Shown here in pieces: positions 21,884-31,211 of a stretch of DNA of 64,000 nt. The notes beneath the pieces were generated by a model. That model ran no database searches. It was not told where the DNA came from and saw only the letters and a list, made by a program, of their open reading frames with translations. The stretch lies in the NCBI GenBank assembly GCA_029243545.1, contig JAQWRV010000015.1:1-64000 (forward strand), read 5' to 3'. This DNA is from Rhodospirillaceae bacterium. GTDB taxonomy: Bacteria > Pseudomonadota > Alphaproteobacteria > Rhodospirillales > Rhodospirillaceae. A program made the position numbers and the translations under genes. Within the stretch, counting starts at the first letter, position 1; every line of letters begins with the position of its first letter.

Positions 21884-22157
21884 GCAAACTAGAGATTTTA
21901 GTATCATTAGACGCCCTGGCCCTGTTGCCAGGGCGTTTTTTTTGGCCGACAAGTTTTAGAATCTTGTCCTCCGGAATGGGCCGGTCCATAGGCAGATCGG
22001 TGTCTCCGGCTCTTCCATCGGGCCAATCGTAATGGCTTAATTGTCGATAGGTGATGCCATCCTTTCCATCCTCTGGGAAATATAAGTCAATGCGGAAGTC
22101 GTATTGGTCAACGACCTGCAAATGCGGCGTGATGAAACGGTAGGTTCCTTCCCACAT
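21870..22157 (-). pseudogene. Gene fragment of unknown family, cut off at the carD terminator
   Basis: A 95-codon minus-strand frame. Its first 70 residues look protein-like (MWEGTYRFITPHLQVVDQYD, then DLYFPEDG, YRQLSHYDWPDGR), rich in aromatics and acids. The remaining residues are encoded by the carD terminator and the end of carD, read backwards, so the natural 3' end is missing. I do not recognise the family. It could be a small intact orphan gene, but the overlap with a strong terminator makes a truncated remnant more likely. Confidence 0.4.
21912..21943 (+). terminator. Intrinsic terminator of carD
   Basis: Perfect nine-base-pair stem CGCCCTGGC/GCCAGGGCG (21912-21920, 21927-21935), loop CCTGTT, then eight Ts. 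It starts 28 bases after the carD stop. Confidence 0.93.
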
Positions 22158-22212
22158 ACCATTTGAGACGATCCTAGACCAGCACAGCCTGCCGCGCTAA
22201 GACTTCGCAATC

Positions 22213-22845
22213 ATGATGTTATCCCCTGTTCCCGCTGAACAACTAGACACCATGTTTGATGTTCTCGACCGAGCCCTTGCGCCTTGGCCAGGTGCGCAGA
22301 GTGCATTTCAGCGTATTGCGGACACCAGAATTTTCAATCCCGGTTTCACCCATGACCTGCAAATAGGTCATAACAAGGCCGTCGATCTCGCCCGTCAGCT
22401 TGGGATGTCGACCTGTGATGAGGCGCCCTGCCAGTCCTTCAGTTGGGATGGTCATGCGGTCCGTATTCAAACGGAGACGGCGGTGTTGCTGCACGAAATT
22501 GCCCACTGGCAGATTGCGCCGGTCTACCGCCATGTTCTGCCGGATTTTGGATTGGGTGCTGGACCTGAGACAGGCCGCGCCGCAGACGCCAATGCAGCAT
22601 GCTGTGTCGATAACGCTACCAAGGAAGAGGAAGAAAGCCTTGCCTCATTGCTCGGAATTCTATGGGAGGTCGAGCTTGGCGGACCCGCCGTCCTCGCGTT
22701 CTGTGAACAAAACTGGCTTGAGCTCTATGATCGCCCGGGAACCGCACGCCATTTCGCCTCCGTTTTTGAAACGCTTCTTGGCCGTGGTTTAATCAAACCG
22801 GATAGCCGCCCCAACCCGGACGGCTGCTTAAACGCAGCTGTCTAA
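22213..22845 (+). CDS. HExxH protein resembling elongation factor P hydroxylase EpmC
   Basis: A 210-residue soluble protein with a metal-type motif LLHEIAHWQIAPVYRHVLPD at about 92-111 followed by FGLGAG. The string HE-AHW-IA, then R and DFG is reminiscent of the EpmC/YfcM family, which hydroxylates the modified lysine of EF-P. The rest of the protein is less similar, and no EF-P modification gene is in the window, so this is a hint only. An alternative is an uncharacterised alphaproteobacterial metalloprotein. Its stop overlaps the start of the next gene by one base, so both are one operon. Confidence 0.45.
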   Translation: MMLSPVPAEQLDTMFDVLDRALAPWPGAQSAFQRIADTRIFNPGFTHDLQIGHNKAVDLARQLGMSTCDEAPCQSFSWDGHAVRIQTETAVLLHEIAHWQIAPVYRHVLPDFGLGAGPETGRAADANAACCVDNATKEEEESLASLLGILWEVELGGPAVLAFCEQNWLELYDRPGTARHFASVFETLLGRGLIKPDSRPNPDGCLNAAV

Positions 22846-23324
22846 TGAAAGGACCTAAGATGCTCAGACTATGGAGCCCCCTATCGGTAGTAATGATGGC
22901 CGCTACCTTGGCCAGCACCGTGTCCGCTGAGCCTGCGCAATTGGACATCGTGTGTGACGCACCCGTCGTCATGTTGGTGTTGGGGCAAATCGAGAATCAA
23001 GACGCTATGCGGACGTATGGCGAACAGCTTCGCCAATTGCCCACCTATCCAGAGCAACAAGGCTATTATCAGTTCATGCGTCCGATAGAGGTGTTTGAGG
23101 GCGATTGGCCTAGCAATCAGTTTGTCATAGGCGCGAAGTTTCCTTGCGTGGCAGCTGCTCGCGGGTTTTGGTATTCTGACGATTACCAAAATATACGCCC
23201 TCTGCGCTCAGGGGCCGGAACAATCTCAGTTTCCGTGCATCCCATCAATCCGCCACCGGATTACGTAACCGGGGCGGACCCTAAACGGCTTTTTGCTGAG
23301 CAGGAACCGCAATCTAATCCCTAG
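22845..23324 (+). CDS. Secreted DUF1330 domain protein
   Basis: 159 residues with a signal peptide (SPLSVVMMAATLASTVSAEP, likely cut after SAE or SA) followed by a ferredoxin-like alpha/beta barrel of the DUF1330 type: MRTYGEQLRQLPTY, MRPIEVFEGDWPSNQFVIG and AAARGFWYSDDYQNIRPLR, which match the family pattern of a Tyr helix, a strand ending in EG-W and a WY-S--Y helix. DUF1330 is normally cytoplasmic, so a secreted copy is unusual. Coupled to the upstream HExxH gene. Confidence 0.7.
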   Translation: MKGPKMLRLWSPLSVVMMAATLASTVSAEPAQLDIVCDAPVVMLVLGQIENQDAMRTYGEQLRQLPTYPEQQGYYQFMRPIEVFEGDWPSNQFVIGAKFPCVAAARGFWYSDDYQNIRPLRSGAGTISVSVHPINPPPDYVTGADPKRLFAEQEPQSNP

Positions 23325-23554
23325 GGCGAGTCGGTAAGGTGAGTTCTGATTAGAGCGGCCTCATCCCCACAACCCCCTATCATGAAACGTTTAGCAGCGT
23401 CCTGCATGTCGTAGGACCAATTGTTGCGGAAGGTAAACAACATGTCCCGCCCGTCCCGGTATGTAAACGGATAGGTGCCGCCTTGGTCGTGAATGCGCAC
23501 ATAGTCCACAGTGTTAATCGGCTGCCTACCATTTTCGTATGGGAAGTCGACCAT
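23321..23554 (-). CDS. Hypothetical protein, possibly a 3' remnant
   Basis: A 77-codon frame of protein-like composition (MVDFPYENGRQPINTVDYV, then YPFTYRDGRDMLFTFRNNW). A stop lies only six codons upstream in frame, and those codons (IDGNC) read smoothly into the frame, which suggests that the sequence once continued further upstream. No family is recognised. It overlaps the DUF1330 stop by four bases. It may be an orphan gene or the tail of a decayed secreted protein. Confidence 0.3.
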   Translation of the reverse strand: MVDFPYENGRQPINTVDYVRIHDQGGTYPFTYRDGRDMLFTFRNNWSYDMQDAAKRFMIGGCGDEAALIRTHLTDSP

Positions 23555-23673
23555 GCAGTTGCCATCAATCTAAGATGGTTCATTAAGCCCGTCCCTATTC
23601 CAAATTTACGGCCAACTGCAGCCTATGGACTTCGCTACCCCATACCAAGGCGGCAAACTATTCTAGTAAGACG

Positions 23674-25194
23674 TTAAGGAGCGATACTGAGTTTCTCGAA
23701 AGAGATAATGTTGTTGGTCATGGAGAAGCCTGAAACGTTGGGCCGCATACCCGCAAACTGCGCGGCTTCAAACATGTACACCGCAGGATATTGATCGCGG
23801 TACCAGGCCATAATGTTTTGTCGTATGGAAACGGCAGTATCTGCATCCCACTCCACCATGGCCTCTTGAATGAGGGGCGTGATGGTTTTATCGCAGTACC
23901 AGGGTTCTCGGCGTAAACATGAATGCAAGCGCAAGGCGCGTAGGCTGTCCAGCGACGGCCACACTGGCCAGTTCATAGAAAAAGCATCGATCTCTTCTGG
24001 CCACGTTCCACGCCCTAGATGACGTAAAAACTGTTGTATAGGCACTAAGCGCAGTTCCAAGGTGACACCTACGTCCGCGAAGTCATTAGCAACGACCTGC
24101 AGCGCCGACTCACCAACCCCGATTCCGCCTACCACATAAGTAACAATGGAGAATCCGCTTTCGTATCCGGCCTCCTTCAATAAAGCCCGGGCGCGATCGG
24201 GATCGTAGGCAATAGGTGGCAGATCTGGATTGTATCCGTAGGCCGCACGCGGCACCGGCTGATTGGCCGGCACTGTAGCGCCTTCCAGCAGTACGTCCGT
24301 GATGATTTTGCGATTGACGGCTAGGTTGAGGGCCTCTCGGACACGTACGTCTTGTAACGGCGAACCTGGATTGCGCGTGAGGATGAACGAGAGCCCCGCA
24401 TTCTCTGCCGCGATCCAATGCTCTACTTTGAGGCCGGCGTTCTCCATCGTGACACCGTCTTCCGGGCCGAACTCAATGGCCAGGTCGATTTGGTTGGATT
24501 GCAAGGCTTGAATACGGGCTGACTTTTCCGGAATAGCCAACACTTCCAGCCGGTCTACCTGTGGTGCGCGCCATGACGTGGGCACGGCCTCCATACGGGC
24601 TTCAGTCGGGCCCCAGCTGACAATGCGGAATGGGCCTGTCCCAGTCGGTTCTTTGGAGAAGCCCTCCCGGCCTAGGCGGGTCCATTCGCTAGGCTCAACG
24701 ACGGGCAATATGGAAAGCGAACGCATTAGCAAAGGATCGGGGTCGGCGGTCGTGATTTCTACCGTCAAATCGTCAATGGCAACAGCGCCTTCGAAAACAG
24801 GGATTTCGCGGCGCAAGCTTTCAACAAGGGACTCGTCGCTGGCCATGTAGTTGACAGCAAAGGCGACGGCCTCGGCCGTCATAGGCGTACCATTTGAAAA
24901 AGTGACGTCATCCCGCAAGCGAAGCGTCCATGTCTTTGTGTCTTTAGCCTCCCACGATACTGCGAGCCACGGCAGCAAGTTTCCATCGCGGTCTATACGG
25001 GTTAAGCCGTCAAAAATGGCAGGTGTAAAATAGATGGTCGGTGTCGCGCCAGTGCGCATTGGATTGGCAAAATATATTGGCAAGCTGGACATGCCCATGC
25101 GCAGAACGCTCTCGGCTGTGGCGCTTCCTGCCCAGGAGGTCGCAATTACAAACGGCAATATATTTCGAACAAGCCGGGACAACTTTTTTGCCAA
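23674..25194 (-). CDS. Family 5 extracellular substrate-binding protein (third of three)
   Basis: About 506 residues. A signal peptide (LVRNILPFVIATSWAGSATA) precedes an SBP_bac_5 domain of the dipeptide/oligopeptide/nickel type: FDGLTRIDRDGNLLPWLA, WTLRLRDDVTFSNGTPM and PTGTGPFRIVSWGPTEARME. These proteins capture peptides or other ligands in the periplasm for ABC importers. I chose a TTG start at 25194, 20 bases after the previous stop with AGGA upstream; an ATG at 25260 would overlap that gene. No permease or ATPase gene is nearby. Closely similar to its two neighbours, so it arose by tandem duplication. Confidence 0.85.
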   Translation of the reverse strand: MAKKLSRLVRNILPFVIATSWAGSATAESVLRMGMSSLPIYFANPMRTGATPTIYFTPAIFDGLTRIDRDGNLLPWLAVSWEAKDTKTWTLRLRDDVTFSNGTPMTAEAVAFAVNYMASDESLVESLRREIPVFEGAVAIDDLTVEITTADPDPLLMRSLSILPVVEPSEWTRLGREGFSKEPTGTGPFRIVSWGPTEARMEAVPTSWRAPQVDRLEVLAIPEKSARIQALQSNQIDLAIEFGPEDGVTMENAGLKVEHWIAAENAGLSFILTRNPGSPLQDVRVREALNLAVNRKIITDVLLEGATVPANQPVPRAAYGYNPDLPPIAYDPDRARALLKEAGYESGFSIVTYVVGGIGVGESALQVVANDFADVGVTLELRLVPIQQFLRHLGRGTWPEEIDAFSMNWPVWPSLDSLRALRLHSCLRREPWYCDKTITPLIQEAMVEWDADTAVSIRQNIMAWYRDQYPAVYMFEAAQFAGMRPNVSGFSMTNNIISFEKLSIAP

Positions 25195-25213
25195 AACGCG
25201 GTCCTTACACTCG

Positions 25214-26713
25214 CTAATTTTTATCCTCTTTCGCCAAAGTATCGTAGCTGATGAAACCATGCACGTCGTTGTACCCTGTAACCTCTTTAGCTAGTCCGGC
25301 AAAGCGTGGTTCTGGCCAGAGAAAAATGGCTGGCGCCTCATCCCTATAACGGCTGAGAACCTCTTGTTTGAGTGAGATTCGCCGGGTGACGTCTTGCTCC
25401 GTTAAGGCTTGGTCGATCATGGCGCTCAGCTCAGTGTTGCAATACCAAGGTATGGGGCGCAGGCAAGAATTGTTGCGCAGTGGCCGGATGGAATCGATCA
25501 CCGGCTCTGAACTGTAGACCATGCCGAACCCCTTGCCGTGCCACTTTCCGCGTTCAAAATGATCAAATAGATGAGAGAAGGTGATGGGTACGATGATCAT
25601 TTCGACACCAATGTCCTGCAAATTGCGTGCCACTTGCTGATACATGGCGCGATCCCATCCACTGGCGCCGACAACCACCTCTGTGGTGAATGAAAACCCA
25701 TCTTCGTATCCAGCGTCTTTAAGCAGGCTACTGGCACGGTCCAGATCGTAGGGGATGGGCGCGAGGTCGGGGTTGTATCCCTCAGCCGCTGGCGATGCCC
25801 CTTGGCTTGCGGGTATTGTATTACCGCCGAGTAATCCATCGATGATACCTTGTCGATTGACGGCGAGATTGAGGGCCTGGCGCACACGCACATCGTCTAA
25901 TGGCCCCGCACCCTCTGTCAGCACAAACGAAATCGTCCGCACCGTTTCACTGCGCCAGCCCCGAAACGTCCCCCCCATCATTTCAACGGTTTCTCTGTCA
26001 TCGGGGCCCAAGGCCAAAGCCACGTCGACTGAACCCGAAATCAGTCCCTGAAGCCGCGCTGTTGGGTCCGGCACGGCAAGAATTTCAAGCTCGTCGACAT
26101 GACTTGGCCGCCAGGCTTGTTCATGGGCTGAGAACGACACCTTGGTTGTGCCAAAACCCTCGACCTTAAAGGGACCCGTGCCCACAGGATTCAGCGCAAA
26201 CTCATCTTTTGTCATGGTCCGCCAACTTTCCGGCTCGATCATATGCAGCACCGGCAGAAAGCGTGGCAAGACCGGCACTGGATAGTCAGTGCGGATTTCG
26301 ACTGTAAAATCATCTATCGCCATTGCGCTGTGAAGAAACGCCATCTCTGTGGCCACGGCCTCGCCTGAGCCAAAGCGGTCCGCCAGAAACGTAACAACGT
26401 TTACAACAGCGTCCGCTGTAAAGGGCCGGCCGTTGTGGAAGATAACGTCGTCACGCAAGGTCAGCACCCAAGTGGTCGGGTCTTTTTGGACCCATGTCTT
26501 AGCCAGCCAGGGCTGGGTTACGCCGTTCTGATCAATGCGAGTAAGTCCGTCGAATACAGCGGACACGGTGTACAGCGTGGGCATGGTCATCACGCGGTAG
26601 GGGTAGCCGAGTCCGGGCGGAAGTTCGGGGAGCGCGAGACGGATCGTTTGCGCCGCGCTTTCAGCGGCACCAAGAATAATGAAGATGGCGACGAGCAGGT
26701 ACGCGCGCATCAC
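25214..26713 (-). CDS. Family 5 extracellular substrate-binding protein (second of three)
   Basis: 499 residues with a signal peptide (YLLVAIFIILGAAESAAQ) and the family-5 landmarks FDGLTRIDQNGVTQPWLA, WVLTLRDDVIFHNGRPF and NPVGTGPFKVEGFGTTKV. Two cysteines near residue 435 (NNSCLRPIPWYCN) are shared by all three neighbours and could form a disulfide close to the ligand site. Overlaps the upstream copy by four bases (ATGA). Ligand unknown. Three copies without a permease suggest that they share a transporter encoded elsewhere or differ in ligand. Confidence 0.87.
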   Translation of the reverse strand: MMRAYLLVAIFIILGAAESAAQTIRLALPELPPGLGYPYRVMTMPTLYTVSAVFDGLTRIDQNGVTQPWLAKTWVQKDPTTWVLTLRDDVIFHNGRPFTADAVVNVVTFLADRFGSGEAVATEMAFLHSAMAIDDFTVEIRTDYPVPVLPRFLPVLHMIEPESWRTMTKDEFALNPVGTGPFKVEGFGTTKVSFSAHEQAWRPSHVDELEILAVPDPTARLQGLISGSVDVALALGPDDRETVEMMGGTFRGWRSETVRTISFVLTEGAGPLDDVRVRQALNLAVNRQGIIDGLLGGNTIPASQGASPAAEGYNPDLAPIPYDLDRASSLLKDAGYEDGFSFTTEVVVGASGWDRAMYQQVARNLQDIGVEMIIVPITFSHLFDHFERGKWHGKGFGMVYSSEPVIDSIRPLRNNSCLRPIPWYCNTELSAMIDQALTEQDVTRRISLKQEVLSRYRDEAPAIFLWPEPRFAGLAKEVTGYNDVHGFISYDTLAKEDKN

Positions 26714-28206
26714 TCTTCAACAAAGTGAATATCTTCGTAGCTGACATAACCGTGTACTTCTGAAAAGCCGCGTACATTGGCCCGGGTCCCAGCGAAGCGG
26801 ACGATTTGGTAGAGGTAGAGCGCAACCCATTCATCTCGATAAAATTTCATGATGTCGTGGCGCAATTCCAACCCTCGCTCCACGTCGAAGGTGACCAGGG
26901 CCTCGTTGATGGCCGGCATGATGCGTTCATCGCAATACCACGGATGAGTCCACAAGCAGGAATGATTGCGCAAGGGCCGGAGCACATCGACAGTGGGTTC
27001 TGATGCAAACGTTACGCCAAAAGCATCACCGTTCCAGCCGCCTTCCATAACACTGCGGATTAACTGGGTGACCGGGAAGGTTCTGATCTCCATGATCACA
27101 CCAACAGTGGCTAGATCCTGGGCCACTTTTTGGTACATGGCGGCGTCGTTGGCGCCAGAGCCGATGACGCCCTGAACTATAAAACTAAACCCCTCTGGGT
27201 AACCGGCGTCAGAAAGCAACTGTTTGGCCCGTTCACGGTCAAACGGAATTGGCGGCAGGCTGGGGTCGAAGCCGTAGGTGACAGAGGTCGCCGGTTGGGT
27301 TGGCAGTTCAGGAATACCTGAAAGCAGTCCGTCCACGAGACCACGCCGGTCGACGGCTAAGTTCAACGCTTCCCGCACGCGTATATCGTCAAGAGGATTT
27401 CCTTTACCGTGGTGAAAGTTAATCGCCCACATGGCTGCTGTGGGCCAATTGAGGCCAACGCCACCTGCTGCTGCAATGGCGTCTGCTTCTTCCGGTCCGA
27501 GGGCGATAGCGATGTCCATCTGGTTGGACAACACGGCCTGCGTGCGGGCGTAGGCCTCCGGCGCGGCGATTTTTTCCAGGCGTGCCACGTGGGGTTTGCG
27601 CCAGGAGGTGAGCACAGCTTCATACTCAATCTTGGTAGCACCGAACCGCACCGGATGGTAAGGCCCCGTACCCACCGGCTCCCGGGCGAAGCCTTCAGGT
27701 CCTAAGCGGTTCCACTGACCCGGTTCGACCATATGAAGCAATGGCAAGGTACGGGGCAGTATAGGTGCTGGTTCGTGTGTGGTAATTTCGACCGTATGGT
27801 CGTCGATGGCGCGTGCGGACTTGACGAAGGAAAATTCTCGGGCAACGGCTTCGCGCACGGCCGCGTCACTTGTCAGGTAGTCGAACACGCTGACGACCGC
27901 GTCTGCGGTAAACGGCACACCGTTTGAAAAGACAATATCGTCGCGCAGCCGGAAGACCCAGGTGAGGTCGCTGGTGGTTTCCCAGTCCGCCGCCAGCCAC
28001 GGCTTTAGATTACCGTCAAAGTCGATGCGTGTCAGACCGTCAAAGGTAGCCGACCACGTATAAATGTGTGGTGTGCCGGTGTTGCGGAACGGATTGCCCA
28101 GCGTCGGTGGTAACGCTGTGGTGCCGATGCGGATGACGTCCTGCGCAACAGCATTGACCGTCAGCAATTCAAACAGAAGTCCAGCGATGAAGGGGTGCTT
28201 AAGCAT
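26710..28206 (-). CDS. Family 5 extracellular substrate-binding protein (first of three)
   Basis: 498 residues, signal peptide FIAGLLFELLTVNAVAQ, then FDGLTRIDFDGNLKPWLA, WVFRLRDDIVFSNGVPF and EPVGTGPYHPVRFGATKI. The cysteine pair of the group is present as HSCLWTHPWYCDER. It is the first of the three copies to be transcribed and lies 92 bases downstream of the TonB-dependent receptor gene on the same strand, separated by a terminator hairpin. A joint role of receptor and binding proteins in uptake of one type of ligand is an inference from position. Confidence 0.87.
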   Translation of the reverse strand: MLKHPFIAGLLFELLTVNAVAQDVIRIGTTALPPTLGNPFRNTGTPHIYTWSATFDGLTRIDFDGNLKPWLAADWETTSDLTWVFRLRDDIVFSNGVPFTADAVVSVFDYLTSDAAVREAVAREFSFVKSARAIDDHTVEITTHEPAPILPRTLPLLHMVEPGQWNRLGPEGFAREPVGTGPYHPVRFGATKIEYEAVLTSWRKPHVARLEKIAAPEAYARTQAVLSNQMDIAIALGPEEADAIAAAGGVGLNWPTAAMWAINFHHGKGNPLDDIRVREALNLAVDRRGLVDGLLSGIPELPTQPATSVTYGFDPSLPPIPFDRERAKQLLSDAGYPEGFSFIVQGVIGSGANDAAMYQKVAQDLATVGVIMEIRTFPVTQLIRSVMEGGWNGDAFGVTFASEPTVDVLRPLRNHSCLWTHPWYCDERIMPAINEALVTFDVERGLELRHDIMKFYRDEWVALYLYQIVRFAGTRANVRGFSEVHGYVSYEDIHFVEE

Positions 28207-28239
28207 GTGCCGAGCCTAAGCGCAGAAACCCGGCAGCAC

Positions 28240-28272
28240 AAAAGAAAACGCCCCGGCCGAAGCCGGGGCGTT
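28240..28272 (-). terminator. Intrinsic terminator after the TonB-dependent receptor gene
   Basis: On the minus strand an eleven-base-pair perfect stem (AACGCCCCGGC/GCCGGGGCGTT, arms 28262-28272 and 28247-28257, four-base loop) is followed by TTTTCTTTT. It sits between the receptor and the first binding-protein gene and could reduce their expression relative to the receptor. A near copy ends the receptor remnant at 31.6 kb. Confidence 0.88.
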
Positions 28273-28298
28273 CCCTGTAGCATTTATAGGGTCTCGTA

Positions 28299-30839
28299 TT
28301 AGAAATTATACGAAGCCCGGATACCGAACTGACGTAGTTGTGGTGCGGTCAGAGCAATACCCTGTTGAGCTGTGAACTCGAACGGGAACAGGCCATCCCG
28401 GTCAGCCGAGAAGTCCGTCCAGCGTTGTCCAGCCAGCCAGGTCTTGTCGTTGAACATGTTGGTGACAAACCCTTCGATCCGGACATCACCGTCGGTGAAG
28501 CCGATACGTAGGTTGGACAGCCATTGGTCACCCACATAGGCAAAGTTGGCTTCATCAGCGTAGCGCTTGCCAGTGTAAGCGGCATCCCAACGAATGAAGT
28601 AGTCCCAATCGTCGGTGAAGCTGTCGGTCCATGTGCCCGCGATGGAACCACTCCATTTCGGGAACTGAACCGGACGGTTGCCATCACACACCAAGCGGCC
28701 ATCGGCTGCGGGTGGGAAGAAGTCATCCGTGAAACCACATTCGAAGTTCTTGAACTCAGCATCGGCTAAGTTCAAACCCCAGTCAAAGACGAGGTTCTCA
28801 GTAGCCGCAGCAGAGCCTTCGAACTCGATGCCTTTGAACTCGGTGCTAAAGCCACCGACCGTCAGGTTGGCTGCGATTTGCGAACCATCAGGACGATCGA
28901 TTGTGGCACCGGTCCGAGTCTTCTGGTTACTCCACTCCATGTAGTATGCCACGAGTGAGAAGTTGACCCGGTTGTCCAAGAACTGTTGCTTCCAACCCAA
29001 CTCGTAGTTGTCTAGTACTTCTTCATCAACAAACACTGAGGTCGCAACTTGAGCTTGGATCAAAGCGATATCCGAAGCCGGACGGTTGACGATGTCGCCG
29101 TTGAAGTAGCCAGGTGTGTTACCACGGGAGAACGTGGCCCACAGGTTGGTTTCATCAGACGGTTGGTATTGTAAGGTGACGCGAGGCAGGAACTTGTTAA
29201 AGGACTGCCCGAGTTGACCGCCATTGCCAGTTCCGAAAGTCTTGATGGTATCATTAAACCCAGACAGATCGGTTACACCAGGAAGAATGACTGTAATTGC
29301 ATCCTTCTGATACCGCCATTCGAAGTCGAACGCGAGTTCGTCGGTGAACTGATACCCGAACGTTCCGAACACAGCCTTTGTTTCACCGCCGTTTTTCGGA
29401 CCAACGGTCAGGGGTGGGAACGCGCACGGGCAAATGCCATCAACTGGGTTTCCGAGGAAGTTATCGAGGTCGAAAGAATTGAGGACGGCCCTCAAGCCGC
29501 CATCGCCACCGACGACAACTTCACCGCCTTGGTAGGTAGCTTGGAAGCCCCCGTCAAAGTAGCTAGCGCCGACCATCCAAGACAGGTCAGCATTGTCACC
29601 CGACGTGAGGCGGACTTCAAACTGCTTGACTTCGTTCTGGTTTGGATCCCGAGAAAGCCAGTTGTTGACCTCAGTCAAATCAAAGTCACGGATGAAGACG
29701 GCGTTCTCTTTGCTGTAGCCGGCAAGGGCGGACAGTGTTGCGTCTTCCATGAACCCGCTGCCGTTGATGTCGTAATCAACATTCAAGGACAGGCGGACTT
29801 GTTCACGACGTAGACCCACTTGGTCAATGTAAGGTGCACCTGGGAATTCCGGCACGACCTCATTCCAGAAGCGAATCTGATCAGCGGTCAGGGTCGTTGT
29901 TGAATCGATGATGGCTGAGTTTGTCGGAATTTCACCGCAGACCCAGTCCGTTAGAGGTGTAACGCCGTCTTTTTTGGTCAGGCCTTTTGTCTGGCCCGCA
30001 AGACAGTTGGTCAGGTTAAAGGGATTGGCACCGCGCCGGCCCAATGGACCACTGATGAAGGCCTGTGCCGGTGCGCTATCCTTATCTTCCGAATACATTG
30101 CCGTTAATTTGATCGTCAAATCTTCGGTGGGTGTACTGTAAAGAGTTCCCATGAGGGTGTCGGTGCGCTGGGCGCCTAGCTCGCCGCCGTCGGAGGCAGA
30201 GTATTGGCCACTGGTGCCATAGCCACGAACGAAAGCACGATAAGCTAGCTTGTCTTCGACGATTGGGCCTTCATGAGCGAGGGTCACGTCGTAGGTGCCG
30301 TCTTCCGCGAAACGCGTAGATGCACGGCCCGAATATTCTTGGGTGCTAGGTGTCTTGGTAATGAAGTTCACAGCGCCGGCGAAGGTGGAACGACCCAACC
30401 ATGCTGATGAAGGACCTTTAACAACTTCTATACGCTCAAAGTTTTCGTTGCCCAAACTGGACACACCGCCAGCCATGTATATGCCATCCAAGAAAGCGGA
30501 ACCCACTTGCCCGAACGGTTCTTTAATTTCTGAACCAAGACCACGAAAGCGAATGGCGGTGTAAACACGGCCAGGCTCTTGCACGCCCTGTTCGTTAAAC
30601 TGAAGGCCCGGTGTGAACTTAGCCAGATCGACCAGGTTCGGTGCGCCGATGGCTTCCATCTGTTGAGATGTGAAGGCCGTGATCGCGACGGGAATTTCCT
30701 GCAAGCTTTCAGAGCGTTTGCGAGCCGTCACCACGATTTCTTCAAGTGCAATTTGCTGTGCTTCCGCGGCGAGCGGCAGAGCCGTAATCGCCATGGTGGC
30801 AAGCGCAACACTTCGAAGGCCGAGTGTCTTGCGTATCAT
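28299..30839 (-). CDS. TonB-dependent outer membrane receptor
   Basis: About 846 residues. A signal peptide (SVALATMAITALPLAAEAQQ) is followed by a TonB box-like EEIVVTARKRSESLQEIPVA, a plug domain (AIRFRGLGSEIKE, FERIEVVKGPSSAWLGRS) and a beta-barrel ending in the aromatic residue of ASYNF, as expected for outer membrane insertion. The start was chosen at MIRKTLGL, preceded by AAGGGGG; the frame is open 22 codons further. The plug has the form common in catecholate-siderophore and generic marine receptors, so the ligand cannot be named. It is upstream of three periplasmic binding proteins on the same strand. Confidence 0.93.
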   Translation of the reverse strand: MIRKTLGLRSVALATMAITALPLAAEAQQIALEEIVVTARKRSESLQEIPVAITAFTSQQMEAIGAPNLVDLAKFTPGLQFNEQGVQEPGRVYTAIRFRGLGSEIKEPFGQVGSAFLDGIYMAGGVSSLGNENFERIEVVKGPSSAWLGRSTFAGAVNFITKTPSTQEYSGRASTRFAEDGTYDVTLAHEGPIVEDKLAYRAFVRGYGTSGQYSASDGGELGAQRTDTLMGTLYSTPTEDLTIKLTAMYSEDKDSAPAQAFISGPLGRRGANPFNLTNCLAGQTKGLTKKDGVTPLTDWVCGEIPTNSAIIDSTTTLTADQIRFWNEVVPEFPGAPYIDQVGLRREQVRLSLNVDYDINGSGFMEDATLSALAGYSKENAVFIRDFDLTEVNNWLSRDPNQNEVKQFEVRLTSGDNADLSWMVGASYFDGGFQATYQGGEVVVGGDGGLRAVLNSFDLDNFLGNPVDGICPCAFPPLTVGPKNGGETKAVFGTFGYQFTDELAFDFEWRYQKDAITVILPGVTDLSGFNDTIKTFGTGNGGQLGQSFNKFLPRVTLQYQPSDETNLWATFSRGNTPGYFNGDIVNRPASDIALIQAQVATSVFVDEEVLDNYELGWKQQFLDNRVNFSLVAYYMEWSNQKTRTGATIDRPDGSQIAANLTVGGFSTEFKGIEFEGSAAATENLVFDWGLNLADAEFKNFECGFTDDFFPPAADGRLVCDGNRPVQFPKWSGSIAGTWTDSFTDDWDYFIRWDAAYTGKRYADEANFAYVGDQWLSNLRIGFTDGDVRIEGFVTNMFNDKTWLAGQRWTDFSADRDGLFPFEFTAQQGIALTAPQLRQFGIRASYNF

Positions 30840-31211
30840 TGAGTTTGCCCCCTTCATTGGGAAAATAGTACGGTTAACCTTGTTTTTTGATCTATCCGGT
30901 GACACGTGATCAAATGCGTCCCGTATGCCTCATGCTGCGATAGATCAACCTAAAAACCTAGCGATTTTGGTGCACGGGGAAAGACCTAAGTCAGGCCTTG
31001 GAGTAAACGGCATAAATAAGCGGCATTTATGCAACACTTTTACGCGATTCAAAGCTTTATCCACCACTATAGCGCCAGATACGCGTGTGAAACCCGCATA
31101 CCCTCAAACCAAGGCAGTTGCGGCGGGATCTTGCGCCACTTAATAGACTGCATCCTTGGCAGATGGCACACCCATCAGCACGTCGCTGAACACGACCATT
31201 ACCCGAAATAG
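30840..31211. other. Gap upstream of the receptor gene
   Basis: Between the start of the minus-strand receptor gene and the plus-strand receptor remnant lie about 370 bases with no gene I can support. The receptor promoter must be here, reading leftward. Short open frames present have no protein-like character. The last 70 bases may be further decayed receptor sequence, but I cannot align them by eye. Confidence 0.4.
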
